From Pseudomonadota bacterium (GTDB lineage Bacteria > Pseudomonadota > Alphaproteobacteria > Sphingomonadales > Sphingomonadaceae): 5,349 nt of DNA. Below are positions 1-5,349 of the stretch, piece by piece. Each line of letters starts with the position of its first letter. The stretch's first letter is position 1. Under the pieces are notes generated by a model that was given only the letters and a program-made list of their open reading frames with translations, had not been told where the DNA came from and made no database searches. Both the position numbers and the translations under genes were made by a program. The stretch covers positions 1-5,349 of the forward strand of contig JAFAED010000147.1 of assembly GCA_023424275.1 (NCBI GenBank), given 5' to 3'.

Positions 1-474
1 CTCAAGGGCAGCCGCATCAGCATCGTCGAGCGCGCCTATCTTCTCGAGCTTTTCGACCGGGCCGGTGGCCGGGCCTGGGTTGCGGTGGCCGAGCGCGACA
101 AACTCGCGCAGTCCCCAGGCGGCACCTTGCCAAGCGACCTCGCACTTTATGGCGCGCTGCTGAACAGCGCGGTCGGGCACTGGCTGCCCGAAACCGGCGG
201 CGTGTGCACCGACGTCGTGATCGATGACGGACGCTATGACCCGAAGATCCTTGCACATGTTCGCGAGGAGATTCAGGAGGGACTCGGCCAGTGGGGGCGC
301 GCTTCGCTCGCCGATAGCCGCCGCAGCGACGGGGTCCAGATCGCCGATGTGATCGCGAACAGCCTGTTCAACATCACCATCGGTTCGCCGCGCGCCCACC
401 GCATCCGCCGCATTCTCGAACCGATGCTGGCGTCGAAGGCGATCCGCGTCGCCGAGCTTACCAAGGTTCCATGA
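1..474 (+). CDS. C-terminal part of a probable DUF3800 domain protein (5' end outside window)
   Basis: The frame is open from the first base, so this is the last 157 codons of a longer gene; the first in-window ATG (base 85) falls inside a continuous domain and is probably not the start. The pattern resembles the C-terminal half of DUF3800 proteins, a family with a predicted RNase H-like fold: a strand ending in paired acids (VVIDDGRYD, D75-D76 counted from the window edge), a charged helix (HVREEIQEGL), then a serine/arginine-rich turn and the helix VQIADVIANSLFN with D116. In DUF3800 proteins a similar '(L/I)QxAD' helix carries a conserved acid. The N-terminal acidic motif that would confirm the family is outside the window. 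No signal peptide or membrane segment is visible. Cellular role is unknown; DUF3800 genes are often accessory, and no partner gene is visible here. It converges with rpoZ. The reading frame is secure; the family call is moderate and from recall. Confidence 0.6.
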   Translation, partial: LKGSRISIVERAYLLELFDRAGGRAWVAVAERDKLAQSPGGTLPSDLALYGALLNSAVGHWLPETGGVCTDVVIDDGRYDPKILAHVREEIQEGLGQWGRASLADSRRSDGVQIADVIANSLFNITIGSPRAHRIRRILEPMLASKAIRVAELTKVP

Positions 475-475
475 C

Positions 476-506
476 AAAAGGGCCGCGGTTTCCCGCGGCC
501 CCCTTT
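476..506. terminator. Bidirectional intrinsic terminator between the DUF3800-like gene and rpoZ
   Basis: A perfect 9-bp GC stem (480-488 with 493-501) closes a 4-nt loop. Read on the minus strand, the rpoZ direction, the loop is GAAA and the stem is followed at once by TTTT (479-476), a textbook if short Rho-independent terminator 23 bp past the rpoZ stop. Read on the plus strand, the stem is followed by CCTTT. There the AAA before the stem can pair with the TTT after it across a two-C bulge, so the same element can serve the DUF3800-like gene, whose stop codon lies immediately upstream. It is stronger for the minus strand because of the T-run. Confidence 0.8.
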
Positions 507-528
507 GGCGATCGATTGCGTGCCGCGG

Positions 529-873
529 TTATTCGAAATCGCTGCCGCCGCCCGCAGGGCTGCGCGGCGGCGCAGCGGCGGTCAGGCGAAGCGCTTCGGC
601 CGAGCGGCTGATCGAGCTGATTTCATCGGGCGTATCGTCATCATCGACGACAACCTTCTGCATCGACCCGACGAGCGTTTCCTTGAGCTCCTTCGGACGA
701 ATCGTCTGTTCGGCGATTTCGCGCAGCGCGACCACCGGGTTCTTGTCGCGATCGCGGTCGACGGTCAGTTCCGAGCCGCCCGAAATTTCGCGGGCGCGAT
801 GCGCCGACAGCAACACCAGATCGAAACGGTTGGGAACCTTGTCGACGCAATCCTCGACGGTAACGCGGGCCAT
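529..873 (-). CDS. rpoZ: DNA-directed RNA polymerase omega subunit
   Basis: This 114-residue protein is the small omega subunit, which wraps the C-terminal tail of beta-prime, helps assemble RNA polymerase and in many proteobacteria forms part of a ppGpp site. The N-terminal half is highly typical: [20 protein letters not shown] at 1-20, the AHRARE helix at 24-29, the [16 protein letters not shown] segment at 39-54. The tail beyond residue 60 is divergent, as usual in the family: an acidic run (DDDD, 77-80), then an Ala/Pro/Gly-rich end. The start is supported by AAGGA (minus strand, 884-880) six bases before the ATG. In many alphaproteobacteria a relA/spoT homologue follows rpoZ; here a terminator and a convergent gene follow instead, so rpoZ looks monocistronic. 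A candidate promoter lies about 60-90 bp upstream. Identification is very secure. Confidence 0.97.
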   Translation of the reverse strand: MARVTVEDCVDKVPNRFDLVLLSAHRAREISGGSELTVDRDRDKNPVVALREIAEQTIRPKELKETLVGSMQKVVVDDDDTPDEISSISRSAEALRLTAAAPPRSPAGGGSDFE

Positions 874-879
874 ATTATT

Positions 880-884
880 TCCTT
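880..884 (-). promoter_or_regulatory. Shine-Dalgarno site of rpoZ
   Basis: AAGGA on the minus strand, six bases before the ATG, fixes the rpoZ start at 873 and agrees with the conserved [10 protein letters not shown]-terminus. Confidence 0.8.
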
Positions 885-932
885 AGAGATAGGAGAGGCC
901 AGCCCTTTGGGGGGCATGGCGGCAAGCGCTGC

Positions 933-961
933 GCGCTAGCAGCCCGACCGCACAATGTCAA
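933..961 (-). promoter_or_regulatory. Candidate sigma-70-type promoter for rpoZ
   Basis: On the minus strand a perfect TTGACA (961-956) is followed, after exactly 17 bases, by TAGCGC (938-933). The -35 is a consensus match at optimal spacing; the -10 keeps only the leading TA, which is common in GC-rich alphaproteobacterial housekeeping promoters. Transcription would begin near 926, giving a leader of about 50 bases before the rpoZ ATG. The -35 hexamer overlaps the most upstream ATG (955) available to the divergent PLD gene. Found by eye; no transcript evidence. Confidence 0.55.
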
Positions 962-975
962 TCAAAGCGCCACAC

Positions 976-1004
976 TTGCGGCATTTGCGGGTGCCAGCCT
1001 ATGA
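976..1004 (+). promoter_or_regulatory. Weak candidate promoter for the PLD/cardiolipin synthase-like gene
   Basis: TTGCGG (976-981), 17 bases, then CTATGA (999-1004), a partial match to sigma-70 elements. Start of transcription would fall at about 1011-1012, on or next to the preferred ATG, implying a leaderless or nearly leaderless message. Both hexamers are imperfect, and such matches arise by chance, so this is tentative. Confidence 0.25.
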
Positions 1005-1011
1005 GCGGATC

Positions 1012-2202
1012 ATGACCGCCATCAGCCCCCATGGAACGCTCGACGAAAGGCTGACGGCGGACGTGGCAGGTCACCGGCTGGAACTGCTCTTCGACGGCGG
1101 CGATCGACTGATGCGGCTGCTCGACCTGATCAACGGCGCGGCGCACAGCGTCGACATCATCATGTATATTTTCGAAGCCGACGCGGCAGGTGTGCGGATC
1201 GTCGATGCCTTGCTGGCCGCAGCGAAACGCGGCGTCCGCGTCCGCGCCGTGATCGACAGTTTCGGATCGGGCGACACCCCTGACGGCCTGTTCGCGCCGC
1301 TGCGCGAAGCCGGCGGCAGCGTGACCTTTTTCTCGCGTCGCTGGCGATCGACCTATCTGATCCGCAACCACCAGAAACTGATCCTGATCGACGAATATAT
1401 CGCAGTAACTGGCGGCTTCAACATCGCCGACGATTATCTCAGCCCGCCGCGCAGCGACTGTTGGTTCGATATCGGAATGATCGTCAAGGGGCCGACGGTC
1501 GTGCGCGCGGCGCAGTGGTTCGCCGAAATTCACGATTACACCGTCAACGACGACGGCAAGGTATTGATGCTCAGGCGGCTTATCCGCGAATGGCCGGTCG
1601 ATCGCGGCCCTGTGTCATGGCTCGTCGGCGGCCCGACCCAACGACTGTCGCCATGGGCGCGCGCCGTCCGCGCCGATCTGGAAGACGCGCGCCAACTCGA
1701 TATGGCGATGGCCTATTTCTCACCCGGCCAGGGCATGCTTCGCCGGCTCGGACGCGTGGCGCGCCGCGGCCGCGCGCGCTTCGTCATGGCGGGAAAATCC
1801 GACAATCCCGCAACGATCGGCGCGTCGCGCCTGCTCTATGGCTACCTGCTGCGCAAGACCGCCGACGTCTGGGAATATCAGCCCTGCCGGCTGCATATGA
1901 AGCTGATCATCATCGACGACGTCGTCTATATCGGGTCCGCCAATTTCGACGTGCGCAGCCTGTTCGTGAATGTCGAGGTGATGGTGCGGATCGCCGATGC
2001 GGGATTTGCGGAAAAGATGCGCAATTTCCTGGCCGGATTGCGCCCCGATTGCGAGGTTATCACGCCCGTATCGCACAAGGCACGGGGAAGCTGGTTGACG
2101 CGCATCCGCTGGACGCTCGCCTGGCTGGTCGTGGGCGTGGTGGATTATACGGTGTCACGAAAGCTGAATTTCGGCCTTGCCGACCCCGATCCCGAGGTCT
2201 GA
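1012..2202 (+). CDS. Phospholipase D superfamily protein, cardiolipin synthase-like
   Basis: The protein has both HxK(x4)D catalytic motifs of the phospholipase D superfamily: HQKLILID (H120, K122, D127 from the 1012 start) followed by TGGFNIADDY, and HMKLIIID (H295, K297, D302) followed by GSANFDVRS and NVE. The GSAN...RS...N.E signature after motif 2 is typical of bacterial cardiolipin synthases, which join two phosphatidylglycerols, or transfer a phosphatidyl group, at the inner membrane. It lacks the two N-terminal transmembrane helices of classical ClsA, so it is nearer the soluble or peripheral ClsB/ClsC-like group; near the C-terminus (around codons 2098-2155) a hydrophobic segment containing LAWLVVGVV could anchor it. 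Length is 396 residues, normal for that group. An ATG at 955 would add 19 residues but has no ribosome site, gives unremarkable sequence and sits on the rpoZ -35, so 1012 is preferred, with only a weak GAGCGG before it. It converges on the methyltransferase gene. The superfamily is certain; exact substrate is not. Confidence 0.9.
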   Translation: MTAISPHGTLDERLTADVAGHRLELLFDGGDRLMRLLDLINGAAHSVDIIMYIFEADAAGVRIVDALLAAAKRGVRVRAVIDSFGSGDTPDGLFAPLREAGGSVTFFSRRWRSTYLIRNHQKLILIDEYIAVTGGFNIADDYLSPPRSDCWFDIGMIVKGPTVVRAAQWFAEIHDYTVNDDGKVLMLRRLIREWPVDRGPVSWLVGGPTQRLSPWARAVRADLEDARQLDMAMAYFSPGQGMLRRLGRVARRGRARFVMAGKSDNPATIGASRLLYGYLLRKTADVWEYQPCRLHMKLIIIDDVVYIGSANFDVRSLFVNVEVMVRIADAGFAEKMRNFLAGLRPDCEVITPVSHKARGSWLTRIRWTLAWLVVGVVDYTVSRKLNFGLADPDPEV

Positions 2203-2212
2203 ACGCCGGGCT

Positions 2213-2851
2213 TTAGTCCTTCCAGCCCCAGAACAGGAAGCATGGCGGCACATTGACCCATTCGAACGCATTGTCGATGCGGGTGAAATGCGCGGCGAGG
2301 AAATCGCGGGCGCGGGCGCGGAACTGATAGACGAGGAAAGCGCCGCCCGGACGAAGGACGCGGTGGGTCGCCGCGGCGATCGCGGGCCCGACTCCGGCGG
2401 GCAACGTCGAAAAGGGCAAGCCCGAGAGGACATAGTCCGCCTTGTCGAAACCGTGCGCGCGAACAATCTCTTCGACATCGGCGGCCGACCCGTGGACCGC
2501 GATAAAGCGGCTGTCGCGGATATCCTTGCGCAGATAATCGATGAAATCCTCATTGGTATCGATCGCGATCAGCGTCGCGTCGCCGGCCATCCGCTCGAGC
2601 ACGGGGCGACAGAAGGTGCCGACGCCCGGGCCATATTCGACGAACAGCTTCGTGTTCTTCCAGTCGACAGGACGCAGCATATGACGGATCAGCGTCGGCG
2701 ACGACGGCACGATCGATCCCACCATGACCGGATGCTTGATAAAGCCCCGGACGAACGTGCCCCAGGGCCCGAAAAAGCGCTTGAGGCCCTCGCGAACCCG
2801 GCGGGTCAGCGGAGCTTTCGTTTCTTGGGCCTGCGCCCGCGGATTGGTCAT
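2213..2851 (-). CDS. Class I SAM-dependent methyltransferase, PmtA-like phospholipid N-methyltransferase
   Basis: This 212-residue protein has a Rossmann-type SAM-binding core. Motif I is VEYGPGVGTF (71-80), the end of strand 2 gives IAID with D98, expected to bind the ribose of SAM, and SGLPFSTLP (143-151) occupies the catalytic-motif position, as in Sinorhizobium/Agrobacterium-type PmtA ('GLP' followed by a small residue/Pro-containing turn). VLRPGG (165-170) follows. The N-terminal segment at 26-50 (FFGPWGTFVRGF, then KHPVMVGSIVPSS) is aromatic/basic, like the amphipathic N-terminus that attaches PmtA to the membrane. PmtA methylates phosphatidylethanolamine to phosphatidylcholine in three SAM-dependent steps on the cytoplasmic face. 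Length fits (about 200 residues). The ribosome site is weak (GAAAG, seven bases before the ATG). It lies convergent to the cardiolipin-synthase-like gene and divergent from the transporter. The methyltransferase fold is secure; the PE substrate is inferred, and a related small-molecule methyltransferase is possible. Confidence 0.85.
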   Translation of the reverse strand: MTNPRAQAQETKAPLTRRVREGLKRFFGPWGTFVRGFIKHPVMVGSIVPSSPTLIRHMLRPVDWKNTKLFVEYGPGVGTFCRPVLERMAGDATLIAIDTNEDFIDYLRKDIRDSRFIAVHGSAADVEEIVRAHGFDKADYVLSGLPFSTLPAGVGPAIAAATHRVLRPGGAFLVYQFRARARDFLAAHFTRIDNAFEWVNVPPCFLFWGWKD

Positions 2852-2914
2852 GGTGGCTTTCGCGTTGTTGCGGTTGGCAAAGGCGTGGCAAAAACGACGC
2901 GACGGCGCAAGGAA

Positions 2915-2940
2915 AGAGTCTGTCTTGACTCTGGACAGAC
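2915..2940. repeat. Two interleaved perfect inverted repeats, possible operator
   Basis: Repeat A: AGAGTC (2915-2920), 6-base spacer, GACTCT (2927-2932). Repeat B: GTCTGTC (2918-2924), 9-base spacer, GACAGAC (2934-2940). Both are perfect and share bases, so only one could fold at a time in RNA, while as DNA they form a 26-bp dyad-rich block. A TTGACT hexamer (2925-2930) lies between the arms of B and overlaps the right arm of A. Arm-to-arm distance in B is 16 bp, in the range seen for dimeric helix-turn-helix regulators. No regulator gene is adjacent. Confidence 0.55.
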
Positions 2941-2983
2941 AAGCGCTCGCGTGTAGGGAGAGGCGGCGTTACCGACCAAAGCC

Positions 2984-2990
2984 AAGGAGG
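2984..2990 (+). promoter_or_regulatory. Strong Shine-Dalgarno site of the MFS transporter gene
   Basis: AAGGAGG, a near-complete anti-16S match, ends eight bases before the ATG at 2999. It decides the start and implies efficient translation. Confidence 0.88.
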
Positions 2991-2998
2991 GGGCGAAC

Positions 2999-4306
2999 AT
3001 GGCGACGACATCGCATTCCATCCCCTCCGACCGTATGGTCGTGCTGTTTGCCGTGATGCTGGTGGCCGCCGCGGGCAATACGGCGATGCAGTCGATCCTG
3101 CCCGCGATCGGGGCAAAGCTGCACATTCCCGATGTTTGGGTCAGCCTTGCGTTCAGCTGGTCGGCGCTGCTCTGGGTGCTCACCGCGCCGCACTGGGCGC
3201 GCCAGTCCGACAAGCGGGGGCGCAAGGCACTGATGGCGCTGGGGGTCATCGGTTTCCTGTCGTCGATGGCGCTATGCGGGCTGGTGCTGTGGTCGGGACT
3301 CGCGGGCTGGCTTGCAGCAGGCACGACCTTCATCCTCTTCGCACTGTTCAGAAGCCTTTATGGAGGCCTCGGCTCGGCTGCTCCGCCGGCTGTTCAGGCC
3401 TATGTCGCGGCCCGCACCGATCCCGAACATCGCACGCAGGCGCTGTCGCTCGTTTCCTCGTCATTCGGACTTGGCACAGTGATCGGGCCTGCAATCGCGC
3501 CCTTTTTCATTCTGCCGATCGTCGGCCTCGCCGGCCCCCTGCTCGTCTTTGCGCTGATCGGCCTCGCCGTCCTCATCGCGCTGCGCTGGCGCCTGCCCGA
3601 CGATGTGCCTCGTTTTGCAGCGCGCGGCGCGATCGTTTCCTATCCCACTACGGGTGCCTCCCCCCAGACATCGGCAGAAGAGGCCGAAGACCAGGTTCTC
3701 GAACCAGTTTCAGCGGTCGAAGCCGCGCCCCTGCGCTGGACCGATACGCGCGTCCGGCCCTGGCTGCTAGCGGGGCTGTTCGGCGGACAGGCGCAGGCGA
3801 TGGTACTCGGCGTCATCGGCTTCCTGATTCTCGATCGCCTGCACCTCCGCCTGCGCCCCGACGAGGGCGCCGCGATGACGGGTATCGTGCTGATGGCGGG
3901 CGCGTTCGCGACATTGCTGTCGCAATGGGGGCTGATCCCGATCCTGAAAATGTCGCCGCGTACGGCGGTGCTGTCGGGCGCGGCGCTCGGCGGGCTCGGG
4001 ACCGTTCTGACCGGGCTGTCATATGATTTTCACGGCATCATCATTGGCTTCGCCCTTGCCTCGCTCGGCTTCGGGCTGTTCCGCCCCGGCTTTACCGCAG
4101 GCGCGTCGCTATCGGTTCCGCGGCGGGATCAGGGCAGCGTCGCGGGGATGACCGCGTCGATCAACGGATCGGCCTATATCGTCTCGCCCGCGATCGGGGT
4201 GCTGCTCTATAACTGGCACCCAATGGTAGCCTATGGCCTGATGGCCGGTTTTTGCGGCTGGCTGGTGCTGTGGGGCTGGTCGGCGCTAAAGCCGAACCAG
4301 CCCTAG
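2999..4306 (+). CDS. Major facilitator superfamily transporter, 12-TM, DHA1-like
   Basis: This 435-residue protein shows about twelve hydrophobic segments by eye (near 13-35, 47-65, 78-98, 102-124, 148-172, 175-196, 254-277, 291-313, 321-340, 344-365, 380-404, 408-430), split six plus six by a long hydrophilic loop (about 197-253). Motif A of the superfamily is in the loop after helix 2 (HWARQSDKRGRKALM, 65-79, with D71, R73, R75). Helix 5 carries an antiporter-type motif C (GLGTVIGPAIAPF, 157-169), which points to proton-coupled efflux of the DHA1/TetA kind. The central loop is long and acidic in its middle (EEAEDQVLEP, 227-236). It is an inner-membrane protein; the substrate cannot be read from sequence, and drug, metabolite or lipid export are all possible. 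The start is fixed by a strong ribosome site. It converges with the AAA+ gene, 9 bp apart. The fold is certain, the efflux direction likely, the substrate unknown. Confidence 0.92.
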   Translation: MATTSHSIPSDRMVVLFAVMLVAAAGNTAMQSILPAIGAKLHIPDVWVSLAFSWSALLWVLTAPHWARQSDKRGRKALMALGVIGFLSSMALCGLVLWSGLAGWLAAGTTFILFALFRSLYGGLGSAAPPAVQAYVAARTDPEHRTQALSLVSSSFGLGTVIGPAIAPFFILPIVGLAGPLLVFALIGLAVLIALRWRLPDDVPRFAARGAIVSYPTTGASPQTSAEEAEDQVLEPVSAVEAAPLRWTDTRVRPWLLAGLFGGQAQAMVLGVIGFLILDRLHLRLRPDEGAAMTGIVLMAGAFATLLSQWGLIPILKMSPRTAVLSGAALGGLGTVLTGLSYDFHGIIIGFALASLGFGLFRPGFTAGASLSVPRRDQGSVAGMTASINGSAYIVSPAIGVLLYNWHPMVAYGLMAGFCGWLVLWGWSALKPNQP

Positions 4307-4310
4307 AATT
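4273..4310 (+). terminator. Possible terminator hairpin overlapping the 3' end of the MFS gene
   Basis: A 12-bp stem with one bulged A (4295) pairs 4273-4284 with 4291-4303 around the loop GCTAAA; the stem contains the last codons of the transporter. After it comes TAGAATTT, a poor T-tract, so it is a weak intrinsic terminator or an RNA-stabilising hairpin. There is no T-run on the minus-strand side, so it does not clearly terminate the AAA+ gene. The 9-bp gap between the convergent genes leaves no room for a separate terminator. Confidence 0.45.
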
Positions 4311-4315
4311 TCCGC

Positions 4316-5349
4316 TCAGTCCTTTGTATCGTCGTGCTTGCGCTCGCGAACGGGCTTCAGCATGCCCGGCGCGAAGAAGCCGATCGGATCGACGCTCATC
4401 GCGGCCTGCTTGATCTCGCCCTGGATCTTTTCATAATCCTTTTCCATTGCCTCGGTGACCGAGGCGCGCGTGTCCTTCAGCGCGGTTTCGAAGTCTTCCA
4501 TCGTCACCGTGTCGCTGTCGAGCGAGCGCTTGAGCGCAGCAAGACCCGCGCGCCGCGTCAGGTCTTCCAGGTCCGCCCCCGTGAAGCGATCCGACCGTTC
4601 GGCAAGCGCCGCAAGATCGACATCCTTCGCCAGCGGCATCTTGCCGGTCTGGATTTCAAGGATACGCTTGCGCCCCTCGGCATTCGGCACCGACACATAG
4701 ATCAACTCGTCGAGCCGTCCGGGACGGAGCAGCGCGGGGTCGATCAGGTTCGGTCGGTTCGTCGCCCCGATCACCACAACCGACTGCATCTCCTCGATCC
4801 CGTCCATCTCGGCGAGGATCGTGTTGACGACGCGCTCGGTCACCTGCGGTTCGCCCGACGTCCCGCTGCCGCGCGCGGGCACGAGGCTGTCGAGTTCATC
4901 GATGAAGATGATCGTCGGCGCCACTGCGCGGGCGCGCGCGAACAGGCGCGCGATCTGCTGTTCACTCTCGCCATACCATTTCGAAAGCAGGTCGGACGAT
5001 TTGATCGAGATGAAATTGGCGTCGGATTCGCGCGCAGCCGCCTTTGCCAGCAAAGTCTTGCCGGTGCCGGGCGGGCCATAGAGCAGGAAGCCCTTTGCTG
5101 CACGGATACCGAGCCGGCGAAACGCCTCGGGATTCTTCAGCGGCAGTTCGATCCCTTCGATCAGCTTGTCGCGCGCGGCGTCGAGGCCGCCGATGTCGCT
5201 CCAGCGCGTTTTCGGCGCCTGCACCATCACTTCGCGCATCGCCGACGGCTGGACGCGCTTCAGCGCATTGTTGAAGTCCTCGCGCGTGACGCGCAGTTCC
5301 TCGAGCACTTCGGGCGGGATCGTCCCTTCCTCGAGGTTGAGCTTCGGCA
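4316..5349 (-). CDS. Cdc48/p97 (VCP)-type AAA+ ATPase, C-terminal half (5' end outside window)
   Basis: The frame is open to the window edge; 344 codons are visible, the first of them incomplete. A GTG at 5308 is internal, because the upstream residues (NLEEGTIPPE, then VLEELRVTREDFNNAL) read through as the conserved linker between the D1 and D2 rings of Cdc48. Counting from that GTG codon, the D2 domain has Walker A GPPGTGKT (78-85), the pore-loop-1 aromatics in KWYGES (W111, Y112), Walker B IIFIDELD (133-140, E138 catalytic), sensor 1 at N184 in GATNRP, arginine fingers R195 and R198 in LLRPGRLD, and the sensor-2 GADLEDL helix (244-250). All ATPase residues look intact. The C-terminus has the family block RASVTEAMEKDYEKI and ends in a charged tail. 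Cdc48 proteins are hexameric unfoldases/segregases; bacterial homologues have no well-defined substrate. The D1 domain and N-domain are not visible. Family is secure. Confidence 0.95.
   Translation of the reverse strand, partial: PKLNLEEGTIPPEVLEELRVTREDFNNALKRVQPSAMREVMVQAPKTRWSDIGGLDAARDKLIEGIELPLKNPEAFRRLGIRAAKGFLLYGPPGTGKTLLAKAAARESDANFISIKSSDLLSKWYGESEQQIARLFARARAVAPTIIFIDELDSLVPARGSGTSGEPQVTERVVNTILAEMDGIEEMQSVVVIGATNRPNLIDPALLRPGRLDELIYVSVPNAEGRKRILEIQTGKMPLAKDVDLAALAERSDRFTGADLEDLTRRAGLAALKRSLDSDTVTMEDFETALKDTRASVTEAMEKDYEKIQGEIKQAAMSVDPIGFFAPGMLKPVRERKHDDTKD

Larger units (their letters stand above)
2852..2998. promoter_or_regulatory. Divergent intergenic region between the methyltransferase and MFS genes
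   Basis: This 147-bp gap must carry the start signals of both divergent genes. The notable contents are two interleaved inverted repeats around a TTGACT (listed separately) and the strong ribosome site of the transporter. No well-spaced -10 element for TTGACT was found by eye (the base-17 position reads CGCGTG), and no convincing promoter was found for the methyltransferase direction. Confidence 0.5.

Noticed and set aside
505..939. 144-codon plus-strand open frame across rpoZ
   Set aside because: It lies antisense to a certain rpoZ and has no family resemblance.
955..957. ATG as the start of the PLD gene
   Set aside because: No ribosome site, overlap with the candidate rpoZ -35 box, and a non-family-like extension; kept only as an alternative to 1012.
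958..1533. 191-codon minus-strand open frame opposite the PLD gene
   Set aside because: Antisense shadow made by the codon bias of the real gene; no ribosome site or recognisable motif seen.
1461..2216. 251-codon plus-strand open frame overlapping the PLD gene
   Set aside because: It is an arginine-rich out-of-frame shadow in GC-rich DNA; the overlapping frame has both HKD motifs.
2208..2228. GGGCT...AGCCC hairpin at the convergent PLD/methyltransferase junction
   Set aside because: Only 5 bp with an 11-base loop and no T-run in either direction; not supportable as a terminator.
2177..2956. 259-codon plus-strand open frame antisense to the methyltransferase
   Set aside because: Low-complexity R/A/E/D-rich composition and no motif; the opposite strand encodes a recognisable SAM-binding protein.
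2925..2957. Complete sigma-70 promoter using TTGACT before the transporter
   Set aside because: At 16-18 bases spacing there is no TA-containing -10; the only TGTAGG-like hexamer is 21 bases away.
3136..4026. 296-codon plus-strand open frame inside the transporter gene
   Set aside because: Arg/Pro/Gly-rich shadow with no domain; the true frame has MFS motifs and a strong ribosome site.
5306..5308. GTG as the start of the AAA+ gene
   Set aside because: The upstream frame stays open to the window edge and encodes the conserved D1-D2 linker, so the codon is an internal valine.

Overview
The window is GC-rich, densely packed chromosomal DNA, most likely from an alphaproteobacterium of the sphingomonad group (Sphingopyxis/Sphingomonas-like). 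This rests on recalled resemblance, not a search. The omega subunit begins with the alphaproteobacterial-looking [19 protein letters not shown] phospholipid N-methyltransferase-like gene and a bacterial Cdc48-type AAA+ ATPase fit the same group. I see no tRNA, rRNA, insertion sequence, CRISPR array or prophage gene.

Layout, left to right. (1) The 3' end of a plus-strand gene, probably a DUF3800 protein, converges on rpoZ (minus strand), with a strong GAAA-loop hairpin terminator between them. (2) rpoZ is divergent from a plus-strand phospholipase D/cardiolipin-synthase-like gene. A good rpoZ promoter candidate lies in the gap and covers the most upstream possible ATG of the PLD gene, so a later start is preferred. 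(3) The PLD gene ends 10 bp from the end of a convergent minus-strand PmtA-like methyltransferase gene. (4) That gene is divergent from a plus-strand 12-TM major facilitator (MFS) transporter. The 147-bp gap between them holds two interleaved perfect inverted repeats around a TTGACT hexamer. (5) The transporter converges, 9 bp apart, with the 3' part of a Cdc48/p97-type AAA+ ATPase that runs off the right edge.

Working together: strands alternate at every step, so no two genes form an obvious operon and most are probably separate transcription units. The clearest theme is membrane lipid head-group chemistry (a PLD-family cardiolipin-synthase-like enzyme next to a PE-to-PC-type methyltransferase), but the pair is convergent, so co-regulation is not implied. 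rpoZ is housekeeping, the transporter is of unknown substrate, and the AAA+ protein is a presumed unfoldase/segregase. I see no convincing undescribed system. The items most worth a second look are the interleaved palindromes before the transporter and the start-site/promoter arrangement between rpoZ and the PLD gene. No stretch over 300 bases lacks a gene.
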